The notes beneath the pieces were generated by a model that saw nothing but the letters and a program-made list of their open reading frames with translations, searched no databases and was not told where the DNA came from. Below are positions 1 through 5,264 of a stretch of DNA of 5,264 nt, in pieces. How positions within the stretch are numbered: position 1 is the stretch's first letter; every line of letters begins with the position of its first letter. The DNA comes from Flavobacteriales bacterium (GTDB lineage Bacteria > Bacteroidota > Bacteroidia > Flavobacteriales > Flavobacteriaceae): NCBI GenBank assembly GCA_026983815.1, contig JALSTJ010000014.1, positions 1-5,264 on the forward strand. Direction: 5' to 3'. A program made the position numbers and the translations under genes.

Positions 1-127
1 TTCCCGAAACCCCCAAGGGTTTGTAAAAACCACGATTGAGCAAATGTCTCATAGTGATATACAGCCGCTCAATTGCTTTGGACGACTCTCTGGCTCTTGT
101 TCGCTTTTTTAAATCGGATTTTGTCAT
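1..127 (-). CDS. N-terminal fragment of an unrecognised protein, cut by the window edge
   Basis: An open frame runs leftward from an ATG at 127-125 for 42 complete codons and leaves the window without a stop. It begins MTKSDLKKRTRARESSKAIE and continues with a stretch containing RLYITMRHLLNRG and then FYKPLGVSG. The N-terminus is very basic and predicted soluble, with no signal peptide or membrane segment in the visible part. The case for a real gene is positional: it starts just downstream of a terminator hairpin (176-204) and of a good Bacteroidota -7 box (147-154), with a 5' leader of about 15-20 nt. I do not recognise the family, and too little is visible to infer a function. It is transcribed in the same direction as the nuclease and SPFH genes but appears to be a separate transcription unit. 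Confidence 0.55.
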   Translation of the reverse strand, partial: MTKSDLKKRTRARESSKAIERLYITMRHLLNRGFYKPLGVSG

Positions 128-146
128 TATTCAATTTATCTTCTTG

Positions 147-154
147 CAAATATA
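147..154 (-). promoter_or_regulatory. Bacteroidota-type -7 promoter box for the left-edge gene
   Basis: Read on the minus strand this is TATATTTG, an exact match to the TAnnTTTG consensus of the Bacteroidota primary sigma factor. It lies 19 bases before the ATG at 127. The expected upstream TTG (-33 element) is not present at the usual spacing, so this is a one-element match in AT-rich DNA. Its place between a terminator and a start codon supports it. Confidence 0.5.
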
Positions 155-175
155 ATCATTCATTTTGTAATAAAG

Positions 176-204
176 AAAACCTGCCGATTTCAGCAGGTTT
201 TTTT
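176..204 (-). terminator. Rho-independent terminator at the end of the SPFH-nuclease unit
   Basis: A perfect 9-bp inverted repeat, AAAACCTGC (176-184) and GCAGGTTTT (193-201), encloses an 8-base loop. It sits 64 bases beyond the nuclease stop codon in the minus direction. On the minus strand the stem runs into TTTTCTTTATT, and on the plus strand into a run of seven T (198-204), so it could work both ways. No plus-strand gene ends to its left, so its evident job here is to end the leftward transcript carrying the SPFH and nuclease genes and to insulate the next gene. Confidence 0.75.
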
Positions 205-267
205 GTAAATCAAATGTATTACTTGAATGTAGCAAAAATAGATTAATTTCTCCTTAAACTAAATAAG

Positions 268-1182
268 TTATTCTAACCAGTTTTTCTTATTTTCTCTTAA
301 CCATATTCTTAATTGGTCCATTTTTTTTAAGCCTTTCATTACATTTTCTTTTTGAGTTTTAAAATTTTTAGTCCTGTCACATTTTTCTGTATAGTATCTA
401 ATTGAAAAATTTCTTTTATGTTTTATAAAAGTTCCATCCTTAGGCAAATTTTCTTTTATTCTTTTTTCAGTTTCAAATGAAAATCCTTTAAATGTTGCAT
501 CAATGTTCCCTTGTGTTAATTTATGATAAAATACTATTCCTTTTAACTCGTCGTCATACAACATTGGCCAATCACTTTCAGCAGGAACAATACCCGGTTT
601 CTTCATACGTAAATTAGGAAAATATTTTTCTTTAAAACTCCAATAAGAATGCCAAAATTTTTGAACTGGCAATGAATTAATTGGTGTATAACCTCGTCTT
701 AATTTTTCAGAAGCAATTTTTAGCAATTTACTTTTAAATAAATTTCTTTTTGATCCTAAATATTCTAATTGATTTGCTATCTGTTCATAACTTATATAAT
801 TTTCAAATTCATTTTGATTTTCACAATACAATTTGGGTGCAATTAAAATAACAAAAGCTAAATCGCATTTTCCATTTTTAATATAATTTTTAGCACGCTT
901 TAAATATCTTTCAAATTGTTTATCTTGGAATGATGCATCAAGTTTGTTTTCTATTAATAGATATATTTTTTTATTTTCCGATAGATAAGAAAATAATATA
1001 TCTGTTTCACCTAATCCAAAATCTGTTATACTTCTCCAAGCTCCTTGGTTTTTTGTTAGTTTTGGTAAATTCAATTCATCAATTAACCATTCACAAAAAG
1101 TGTTTTCAACATTTAATTCTTCAAGAAGTATTAAATCAACATCTCTTTCTTGAACTGATTCGATGGGTAATATTTCTTCCAT
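268..1182 (-). CDS. PD-(D/E)XK nuclease family protein
   Basis: This is a 304-residue soluble protein with the restriction-endonuclease-like core in its first half. Visible motif residues are a helix with Glu31 (FCEWLIDEL), Asp61 in GETDILF, the E-x-K pair Glu78 and Lys80 in IENK, and a QxxxY-type helix (Gln89, Tyr93 in QFERY). A following hydrophobic strand (AFVILIAP, about 109-116) and ISYEQIANQLE are typical of the fold. The arrangement resembles the PDDEXK_4 group of uncharacterised nucleases. Residues from about 175 to the end are rich in Lys, Trp and aromatic residues and form a second region I do not recognise. All core catalytic positions are present, so the enzyme may be active on DNA, but substrate and role are unknown. 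It starts 47 bp after the SPFH stop and probably shares its transcript. Hand counts on sample lines give about 22-32% G+C, clearly lower than its neighbours, which suggests separate ancestry. The start has an A-rich leader and no Shine-Dalgarno sequence. Confidence 0.8.
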   Translation of the reverse strand: MEEILPIESVQERDVDLILLEELNVENTFCEWLIDELNLPKLTKNQGAWRSITDFGLGETDILFSYLSENKKIYLLIENKLDASFQDKQFERYLKRAKNYIKNGKCDLAFVILIAPKLYCENQNEFENYISYEQIANQLEYLGSKRNLFKSKLLKIASEKLRRGYTPINSLPVQKFWHSYWSFKEKYFPNLRMKKPGIVPAESDWPMLYDDELKGIVFYHKLTQGNIDATFKGFSFETEKRIKENLPKDGTFIKHKRNFSIRYYTEKCDRTKNFKTQKENVMKGLKKMDQLRIWLRENKKNWLE

Positions 1183-1192
1183 TTAATGTTTT

Positions 1193-1219
1193 TTAGAATT
1201 AGCACTAGCTTATTCCTAA
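1193..1219 (-). other. Imperfect hairpin between the SPFH and nuclease genes
   Basis: The 47-bp gap holds an inverted repeat: TTAGAAT (1193-1199) against ATTCCTAA (1212-1219), with one bulged C, a T-T mismatch and an inner AGC/GCT stem around a 4-base loop. That gives about 10 base pairs. In the direction of transcription it is followed by AAAAAACATTAA and the nuclease ATG, not by a U tract, so it is not a normal intrinsic terminator. It could shape the leader of the nuclease gene, be an RNA processing point, or be chance in AT-rich DNA. Confidence 0.3.
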
Positions 1220-1229
1220 TACAAACATT

Positions 1230-2150
1230 TTACTCTTCCTCCTCTTTTTCTTTCTTATCCGCTTCACTGATTTTATTAGCCGCTACCAAAGATACCACCA
1301 TATCGTTAAGCATTTCGCTGGCGGCATTCGGATTGTTGGGTAACAATATCAAATTGGATTTGGTATCTTGACCAATGGCTTGCAACGTATCATAATGTTG
1401 TGTAATTACGATAAGCGCCGAGGCTTCTTGCGGATTGATACCCGCTCTATTCAACACATCGACGGACTCTTCCAAACCTCGGGCAATTTCACGTCTTTGG
1501 TCAGCGATACCTTTACCTTGCAAACGTTTGCTTTCGGCTTCGGCTTTGGCTCTTTCCACTATCAAAATACGTTGCGCATCTCCTTCGTATTGTGCGGCGA
1601 CTTTTTCACGTTCGGCGGCATTGATACGGTTCATTGCGGCTTTTACTTGCGAATCGGGGTCAATATCCGTTACCAAAGTTTTGATGATATTGTATCCGTA
1701 TTCAATCATTGCATCGTTTAATTCACTTTTGATGGCAATGGCAATATCATCTTTCTTTTCAAAAACATCGTCCAGACGCATTTTGGGGACTTCGGCTCTT
1801 ACTACATCAAAAATGTAGGAAGTAATTTGTGCCGCAGGATCTTCCAATTTATAGTAAGCATCTTTCACACGATCTTTGGGAATTTGGAATTGTGTAGAAA
1901 CTTTCAAGTGAACAAATACATCGTCTTTGGTTTTGGTTTCCACAATAACGTCCAACTGCTGAATACGTAAATTTATCGGTCGGGATTTGGTATCGATTAA
2001 CGGAATTTTAAAATTCAAACCGGCAAATCGCACCGAATGAAATTTTCCCAAACGCTCCACTACAACGGCTGTTTGTTGTTTGACAATAAATAAGCCGGTG
2101 GCTAATAAAATAATTCCTAAAAAAATGAGAATTGGTAAAAATACTTGCAT
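1230..2150 (-). CDS. SPFH/band-7 domain membrane protein, HIR/slipin-like
   Basis: A 306-residue protein with one N-terminal membrane segment (about residues 3-23) followed by an SPFH/prohibitin-homology domain (about 24-175), beginning with VKQQTAVVVERLGKF and including RAEVPKMRLDDVFEKK. A long charged helical region follows (about 174-228; NAAEREKVAAQYEGDAQR, then ERAKAEAESKRLQGKGIADQ), then a helical tail with ITQHYDTLQAIG and an acidic end (EKEEEE). The region around TDIDPDSQVKAAMNRINAAE closely matches the plant hypersensitive-induced-reaction proteins and their bacterial relatives, a branch of the stomatin/slipin superfamily. Family members form large membrane-bound cages or microdomains and affect protease or channel function; its partner here is not known. 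Many bacterial SPFH genes sit beside an NfeD gene, but none is visible. The length is normal and the gene looks intact. G+C is clearly higher than in the nuclease gene downstream. Confidence 0.9.
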   Translation of the reverse strand: MQVFLPILIFLGIILLATGLFIVKQQTAVVVERLGKFHSVRFAGLNFKIPLIDTKSRPINLRIQQLDVIVETKTKDDVFVHLKVSTQFQIPKDRVKDAYYKLEDPAAQITSYIFDVVRAEVPKMRLDDVFEKKDDIAIAIKSELNDAMIEYGYNIIKTLVTDIDPDSQVKAAMNRINAAEREKVAAQYEGDAQRILIVERAKAEAESKRLQGKGIADQRREIARGLEESVDVLNRAGINPQEASALIVITQHYDTLQAIGQDTKSNLILLPNNPNAASEMLNDMVVSLVAANKISEADKKEKEEEE

Positions 2151-2175
2151 AGTTTTTAATGTTTTTGTTATTTTA

Positions 2176-2208
2176 TAAAAATACGAATAATTTTAATATT
2201 TGTTACAA
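2176..2208 (-). promoter_or_regulatory. Possible promoter for the SPFH gene
   Basis: On the minus strand TATTTTTA (2176-2183) matches TAnnTTTG at all but the last base, and a TTG (2206-2208) lies 22 bases upstream, within the spacing seen for Bacteroidota promoters. It is 25 bases before the SPFH start codon. The region is so AT-rich that a chance match is quite possible. Confidence 0.35.
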
Positions 2209-2227
2209 ATTCTTATTTATAATTTTG
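2200..2227 (+). promoter_or_regulatory. Bacteroidota-type promoter for gldD
   Basis: TAATTTTG at 2220-2227 is an exact TAnnTTTG -7 box, and TTG at 2200-2202 lies 17 bases upstream of it, giving both elements of the Bacteroidota consensus. Transcription would start near 2232-2235, leaving a leader of about 40 nt before the gldD ATG. It overlaps the possible divergent SPFH promoter on the other strand, so the two genes may compete for or share regulation. Confidence 0.6.
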
Positions 2228-2273
2228 CAAACCGAATAATAATCTTAATTTTGACACAAATTTTGAAATATTT

Positions 2274-2834
2274 ATGAAATTCCGAATTTTAGTAGTTTTT
2301 ACGATAACTTTTTTCATATTTTCTTGTTCAGATCAAGAGCCGATACCCAAACCCAAAGCACAATTGCGCTTGGAATATCCAAAAGCAACTTATGAAAAAA
2401 TAGATTTAAAATACCTTTCCTTTGATAAATCCAAATATGCGGTTTTGGAGAAAATCAATGACAAAAAATTCAATTTGGTTTATCCGAAAATGAAAGCCAA
2501 AATCTATATGACTTATTTTCCCGTTCGCAACAACTTGGATTCTTTGCTTCGTGATGCCGAAAAATTTACTTATGAACATACGGTCAAAGCCGATGAAATT
2601 ATACGAAAAGATTTTGTTAATGACCAAAAAAGGGTTTTTGGCAGTCTGAATTTAGTAACCGGAAATGCCGCTTCTCAAATTCAATTTCACGCAACGGATA
2701 GCATAAGGCATTTCATCAACGGTTCATTATATTTTTATGCTTTGCCCAATTATGATTCCATTTATCCCGCAGTAAAATATTTACAAAAAGATGTGAAAGT
2801 TTTGTTAGAAAGCTTGCAGTGGAAAAATCTGTAA
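2274..2834 (+). CDS. gldD: Gliding motility lipoprotein GldD
   Basis: A 186-residue lipoprotein. The N-terminus is a signal peptide with a hydrophobic core (FRILVVFTITFFIF) and a lipobox ending in Cys18 (IFSC), which would be lipidated after signal peptidase II cleavage. Residues after the Cys (SDQE) are acidic, recalling the lipoprotein export signal of Bacteroidota, but this is inference. The conserved GldD block PKPKAQLRLEYPKATY occupies about residues 25-40, and the length matches the family. In Flavobacterium johnsoniae GldD is required for gliding and works with the Gld/Spr machinery that also supports type IX secretion; its biochemical role is not known. There gldE lies directly upstream, whereas here gldD stands alone behind its own promoter, divergent from an SPFH gene. 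The ATG at 2274 is chosen because it gives a complete signal peptide. No Shine-Dalgarno sequence is seen. Presence of gldD does not by itself prove that the organism glides. Confidence 0.92.
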   Translation: MKFRILVVFTITFFIFSCSDQEPIPKPKAQLRLEYPKATYEKIDLKYLSFDKSKYAVLEKINDKKFNLVYPKMKAKIYMTYFPVRNNLDSLLRDAEKFTYEHTVKADEIIRKDFVNDQKRVFGSLNLVTGNAASQIQFHATDSIRHFINGSLYFYALPNYDSIYPAVKYLQKDVKVLLESLQWKNL

Positions 2835-2993
2835 TAATTTATTTTGGTTCAAAACAATATATCTTTCCTTAACTAAAAATAAGCTCCTTATAGATATTAA
2901 GTAATAAGCTTAAAATCAATTATTTACAATAACAATATATTATTTTCTTAGGCCGAATGCGCGTTATTTATTAACATATCAAAATAAAATCTC

Positions 2994-3001
2994 TATTTTT
3001 G
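2994..3001 (+). promoter_or_regulatory. Bacteroidota-type -7 box for the tlpA-kdsB-menA run
   Basis: TATTTTTG is an exact TAnnTTTG match ending 16 bases before the ATG at 3018, which implies a short leader of roughly 10 nt. A proper TTG is not found at the usual upstream distance; only TTA occurs near 2971. The 183-bp spacer (2835-3017) between gldD and this gene has no convincing gldD terminator, so some read-through from gldD is possible. Confidence 0.5.
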
Positions 3002-3017
3002 CATACAAACATATTTT

Positions 3018-3599
3018 ATGGATTTTATCAAAAAACAATGGAAAAACCTTTTGTTTTTCGGGCTGTTACTCTTTATGTTTACTCCGGCGGGAATGCCTTT
3101 GCGGGCTTTACTCATCAAAGGAGTATCTTTCGTTACTTCCCGTATCGAAAACCTGGAAATCAACCCCGAAGACCGAATGCAATTACAAACCTACAATTGG
3201 CAACTGGTCGATAATCAAAACCGATTGACCAACCTCAATCAATATAAAGGAAAAGTAATTGTCATCAACAATTGGGCAACTTGGTGTCCGCCTTGTGTAG
3301 CGGAACTTCCCAGTCTCAAAAGACTCTATGAACAATATAAAAACCAACCGGAAATTGTATTTCTATTCGTAGCACACGACAAACCCGAAAAGGTTAAAGC
3401 TTTTCTACAAAAAAATGATTTTCAGGAGCTTCCGGTATATTTTATGCAATCCGATATGCCTTCGCAATTACAATCGTCCAGCATCCCGACGACCTATATC
3501 ATCAATAAAAAAGGAGAAATTGTCGTCAGAAAAACCGGTGCCGCCGATTGGAACAGTGGACAAGTTCATAAAATTTTGGATAAATATTCGGCACAATGA
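3018..3599 (+). CDS. TlpA-like membrane-anchored thioredoxin (thiol-disulfide oxidoreductase)
   Basis: A 193-residue protein with a basic start (MDFIKKQWKN) and a hydrophobic segment at about residues 11-33 that should act as an uncleaved anchor or signal, placing the rest in the periplasm. A thioredoxin fold of the TlpA/ResA type fills about 56-193. It has the strand GKVIVINNWATWC, the redox-active CPPC at 90-93 and the following helix VAELPSLKRLY. The cis-proline motif is SSIPTTYIINKKG (Pro157). All catalytic residues are present. TlpA-family proteins usually reduce disulfides, for example in cytochrome c maturation or in partner proteins; the client here cannot be read from the sequence. 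It is the first gene of a packed run: its TGA overlaps the kdsB ATG in an ATGA (3596-3599), so translation is probably coupled. The ATG at 3018 keeps the full membrane segment and lies just after a -7 box. Confidence 0.88.
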   Translation: MDFIKKQWKNLLFFGLLLFMFTPAGMPLRALLIKGVSFVTSRIENLEINPEDRMQLQTYNWQLVDNQNRLTNLNQYKGKVIVINNWATWCPPCVAELPSLKRLYEQYKNQPEIVFLFVAHDKPEKVKAFLQKNDFQELPVYFMQSDMPSQLQSSSIPTTYIINKKGEIVVRKTGAADWNSGQVHKILDKYSAQ

Positions 3600-4336
3600 A
3601 AGTCGTAGCGCTTATTCCCGCCCGTTATGCTTCTGAGCGTTTTCCCGGAAAATTGCTAAAAGATTTAAACGGAAAAAGTGTCATTTTACGCACCTATGAA
3701 GCAGCCGTTAATAGTCATCTGTTTCAGGAAGTTTACGTTATTACCGACCATCAGGATATTTTCAATGAAATTCAAAATTCCGGTGGCAAGGCATTGATGA
3801 GCCGAAAAAATCATCCCAGCGGAACTGACCGGATTGCCGAGTTTGCTCCAAATATAGATGCCGACATTTTTATCAATATTCAAGGAGACGAACCTTTTAT
3901 AGACCCGGAGCAACTGGCTTCACTAATAGAAGTTTTTAAAAATGATAGTTCATCCGCTATTGATATTGCTTCGTTGATGATAAAAATAAAGGATGAAAAT
4001 CAGTTTAACAATCCCAACAATGTAAAAGTGGTTTTTGACAAAAATAATTTTGCCTTATACTTTTCACGCGCACCCATTCCCTATCCGCGAAATAACCGAT
4101 TTCAAGAAGCTTACAAACATATCGGTGTTTATGCTTTTAGAAAATCCGCATTGATAAAAATTGCCCGACTACAAGAATCCTCACTCGAAAAAATTGAAAA
4201 ACTGGAAAATCTCCGGTTTTTGGAAAATGGTTTTTCCATTAAAATGGTAGCAACCGAGCATATCAATTTCGGTATCGATACACAAGATGATTTACAAGAG
4301 GCTATTGAATTCCTAAAAAATCAAAAAAATGATTAA
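3596..4336 (+). CDS. kdsB: 3-deoxy-manno-octulosonate cytidylyltransferase (CMP-Kdo synthetase)
   Basis: A 246-residue cytosolic enzyme that couples CTP with Kdo to give CMP-Kdo, the activated sugar for the inner core of lipopolysaccharide. Family signatures run in order: the nucleotide-binding IPARYASERFPGK (7-19), HPSGTDRIAE (73-82), NIQGDEP (94-100) with metal-binding Asp98, FSRAPIPYPR, GVYAFRK, the LEKIEKLENLRFLENG block, and GIDTQDDL (226-233) with the second metal-binding Asp228. Length is normal and the protein looks fully functional. One small oddity is VITDHQDI near residue 50, where most homologues have two Asp after the Thr. The gene overlaps the TlpA-like gene by 4 bp and menA by 8 bp, which points to co-transcription and coupled translation. 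The presence of kdsB means the cell makes Kdo-containing LPS and so has a Gram-negative outer membrane. Confidence 0.96.
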   Translation: MKVVALIPARYASERFPGKLLKDLNGKSVILRTYEAAVNSHLFQEVYVITDHQDIFNEIQNSGGKALMSRKNHPSGTDRIAEFAPNIDADIFINIQGDEPFIDPEQLASLIEVFKNDSSSAIDIASLMIKIKDENQFNNPNNVKVVFDKNNFALYFSRAPIPYPRNNRFQEAYKHIGVYAFRKSALIKIARLQESSLEKIEKLENLRFLENGFSIKMVATEHINFGIDTQDDLQEAIEFLKNQKND

Positions 4337-5225
4337 AATCTGGATACAAGCCGCAAGATTACGAACTTTGCCCTTGTCGTTGGCAGGAATAATTTTGGCA
4401 GGATTGCTTGCCGCTGCCGACAGGTATTTCAATTGGACAATTTTCATTCTATCCATCATAACTGCCATACTTTTTCAGGTTTTATCCAATTTTGCCAATG
4501 ATTACGGCGATGGAGTCAAAGGAACGGATAATGAAAACCGTATCGGTCCCGAACGTGCCTTGCAATCGGGACAAATAAGTCCGTCGCAAATGAAAAAAGC
4601 CATTATCTTGACAGCGGTTTTGTCTTTTGTTTTTGCCTTATGGCTGGTTCTAACAGCTTTTGGTTTTGAACATTGGAAAATCATATTAATTTACTTGCTG
4701 TTGGGAATTGCTTCCATTGTATCCGCTATAAAATATACGGTAGGAAAACGTGCTTATGGATATTTCGGTATGGGCGATATATTTGTCTTGATTTTCTTTG
4801 GTTTAGTGTCTGTTATCGGTGGATATTATCTCTATGCTCAGCAGCCTGATTGGACTCTGATTTTTCCGGCATTGAGTATCGGATTTTTGAGTATGGGTGT
4901 GCTAAATCTTAACAATATGCGCGACTTGGCATCCGATAAATTATCCGGAAAAAAAACCATTCCGGTCAAAATAGGATTGGAAAATGCCAAAAAATATCAC
5001 GTGATCCTTACTATTTTACCCTTATTTTTGGCGCAAGCATACAATTATCATCATTACAAAAGTCCTTGGCAATGGATTTTTATTCTTCCCTATATTTTGA
5101 TACTGAAACACACCGTAAAAGTGCTCTTGGTCCAAAACCCCAAAGACTTTGACCCCGAATTAAAAAAATTGGCTATTGCAACATTTTTGTTCGCTGTATT
5201 TTTTGGGTTGGGACAGGTTCTGTAA
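4329..5225 (+). CDS. menA: 1,4-dihydroxy-2-naphthoate polyprenyltransferase
   Basis: A 298-residue integral membrane enzyme of the UbiA family that attaches a polyprenyl chain to 1,4-dihydroxy-2-naphthoate, giving demethylmenaquinone on the way to menaquinone. It opens with the MenA-type WIQAARLRTLPLSLAGIILA (5-24). The first Asp-rich prenyl-diphosphate motif is NFANDYGDGVKGTD (54-67, with Asp58, Asp61 and Asp67), followed by GPERALQSGQIS (73-84). The second is NNMRDLASDKLSGKKTIPV (195-213, with Asp199 and Asp203). Several hydrophobic membrane helices separate and follow these motifs. Length is normal and all key residues are present. The ATG at 4329 lies inside the kdsB 3' end (8-bp overlap), and that start gives the complete conserved N-terminus. 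As the likely last gene of the run it may be ended by sequence beyond the window; no terminator hairpin is visible in the remaining 39 bp. Confidence 0.95.
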   Translation: MIKIWIQAARLRTLPLSLAGIILAGLLAAADRYFNWTIFILSIITAILFQVLSNFANDYGDGVKGTDNENRIGPERALQSGQISPSQMKKAIILTAVLSFVFALWLVLTAFGFEHWKIILIYLLLGIASIVSAIKYTVGKRAYGYFGMGDIFVLIFFGLVSVIGGYYLYAQQPDWTLIFPALSIGFLSMGVLNLNNMRDLASDKLSGKKTIPVKIGLENAKKYHVILTILPLFLAQAYNYHHYKSPWQWIFILPYILILKHTVKVLLVQNPKDFDPELKKLAIATFLFAVFFGLGQVL

Positions 5226-5227
5226 AC

Positions 5228-5264
5228 TTATGATCTAACCACAAACACCGGAATTTTCAATCGA
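5228..5264 (-). CDS. Possible 3' end of a convergent gene
   Basis: On the minus strand one frame from the right edge reads RLKIPVFVVRS and then a TAA stop (5230-5228), only 2 bases past the menA stop. A second frame reads SIENSGVCG and then TAG (stop at 5238-5236). The third stops at once. The first has a strand-like composition plausible for a protein C-terminus, but eleven codons are too few to show a gene or suggest a family. Confidence 0.25.
   Translation of the reverse strand, partial: RLKIPVFVVRS

Noticed and set aside
930..1196. Plus-strand open frame of 88 codons opposite the nuclease gene
   Set aside because: Its Phe, Leu and Ile-rich product is what the reverse complement of an AT-rich gene gives; the minus-strand protein has real nuclease motifs.
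1368..1818. Plus-strand open frames of 117 and 127 codons opposite the SPFH gene
   Set aside because: They lie antisense to a well-supported conserved gene, have no recognisable motifs and no promoter, and their composition follows from the opposite strand.
2880..2912. Inverted repeat TAAGCT/AGCTTA in the spacer after gldD, considered as the gldD terminator
   Set aside because: The stem is only 6 bp with a long AT-rich loop and no T run follows on the plus strand. On the minus strand a T run follows, but no gene ends there.
2999..3214. Second plus-strand frame starting just before the TlpA-like gene
   Set aside because: It overlaps the start of a gene with a clear membrane anchor and CPPC thioredoxin domain, and its own product shows no family motif.
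3686..3913. Minus-strand open frame of 75 codons inside kdsB
   Set aside because: It is fully antisense to strongly conserved kdsB motifs and has no supporting signals.
1..5264. CRISPR array, tRNA or rRNA gene, insertion sequence ends or long direct repeats
   Set aside because: Reading through the window showed no regularly spaced repeats, no cloverleaf-like or rRNA sequence, no transposase and no paired terminal repeats.

Overview
The window looks like chromosome from a member of the phylum Bacteroidota, most likely a flavobacterium. The evidence is a recognisable gliding-motility lipoprotein gene (gldD), AT-rich DNA, starts without clear Shine-Dalgarno sequences, and several intergenic matches to the Bacteroidota sigma-A -7 box (TAnnTTTG). 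Genus and species cannot be told from this sequence alone.

Layout, left to right. The left edge (2-127, minus) holds the first 42 codons of an unrecognised protein, with its own -7 box at 147-154. A rho-independent terminator hairpin (176-204) separates it from a minus-strand pair: a PD-(D/E)XK-fold nuclease-like protein (268-1182) and, 47 bp upstream of it in transcription order, an SPFH/band-7 membrane protein of the HIR/slipin type (1230-2150). The nuclease gene is much more AT-rich than anything around it and is the most accessory-looking gene here. A 123-bp divergent promoter region separates this pair from the plus-strand half. That half starts with gldD (2274-2834) and continues, after 183 bp of AT-rich spacer and another -7 box, with a tightly packed three-gene run: a membrane-anchored TlpA-like thioredoxin (3018-3599), kdsB for CMP-Kdo synthesis (3596-4336) and menA for demethylmenaquinone synthesis (4329-5225). 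The three overlap by 4 and 8 bp. The last 37 bases may contain the 3' end of a convergent gene.

Working together: the plus-strand genes are envelope and respiratory housekeeping functions: outer-membrane LPS precursor supply (KdsB), the respiratory quinone (MenA), thiol-disulfide chemistry outside the cytoplasmic membrane (TlpA-like) and gliding/type IX secretion machinery (GldD). The SPFH protein is a membrane scaffold. The nuclease-like gene does not fit that theme; it may be a defence or acquired gene placed behind the SPFH gene. I found no CRISPR array, insertion sequence, tRNA or rRNA, and no convincing evidence of a wholly new multi-gene system. The SPFH-nuclease pair is the best lead.
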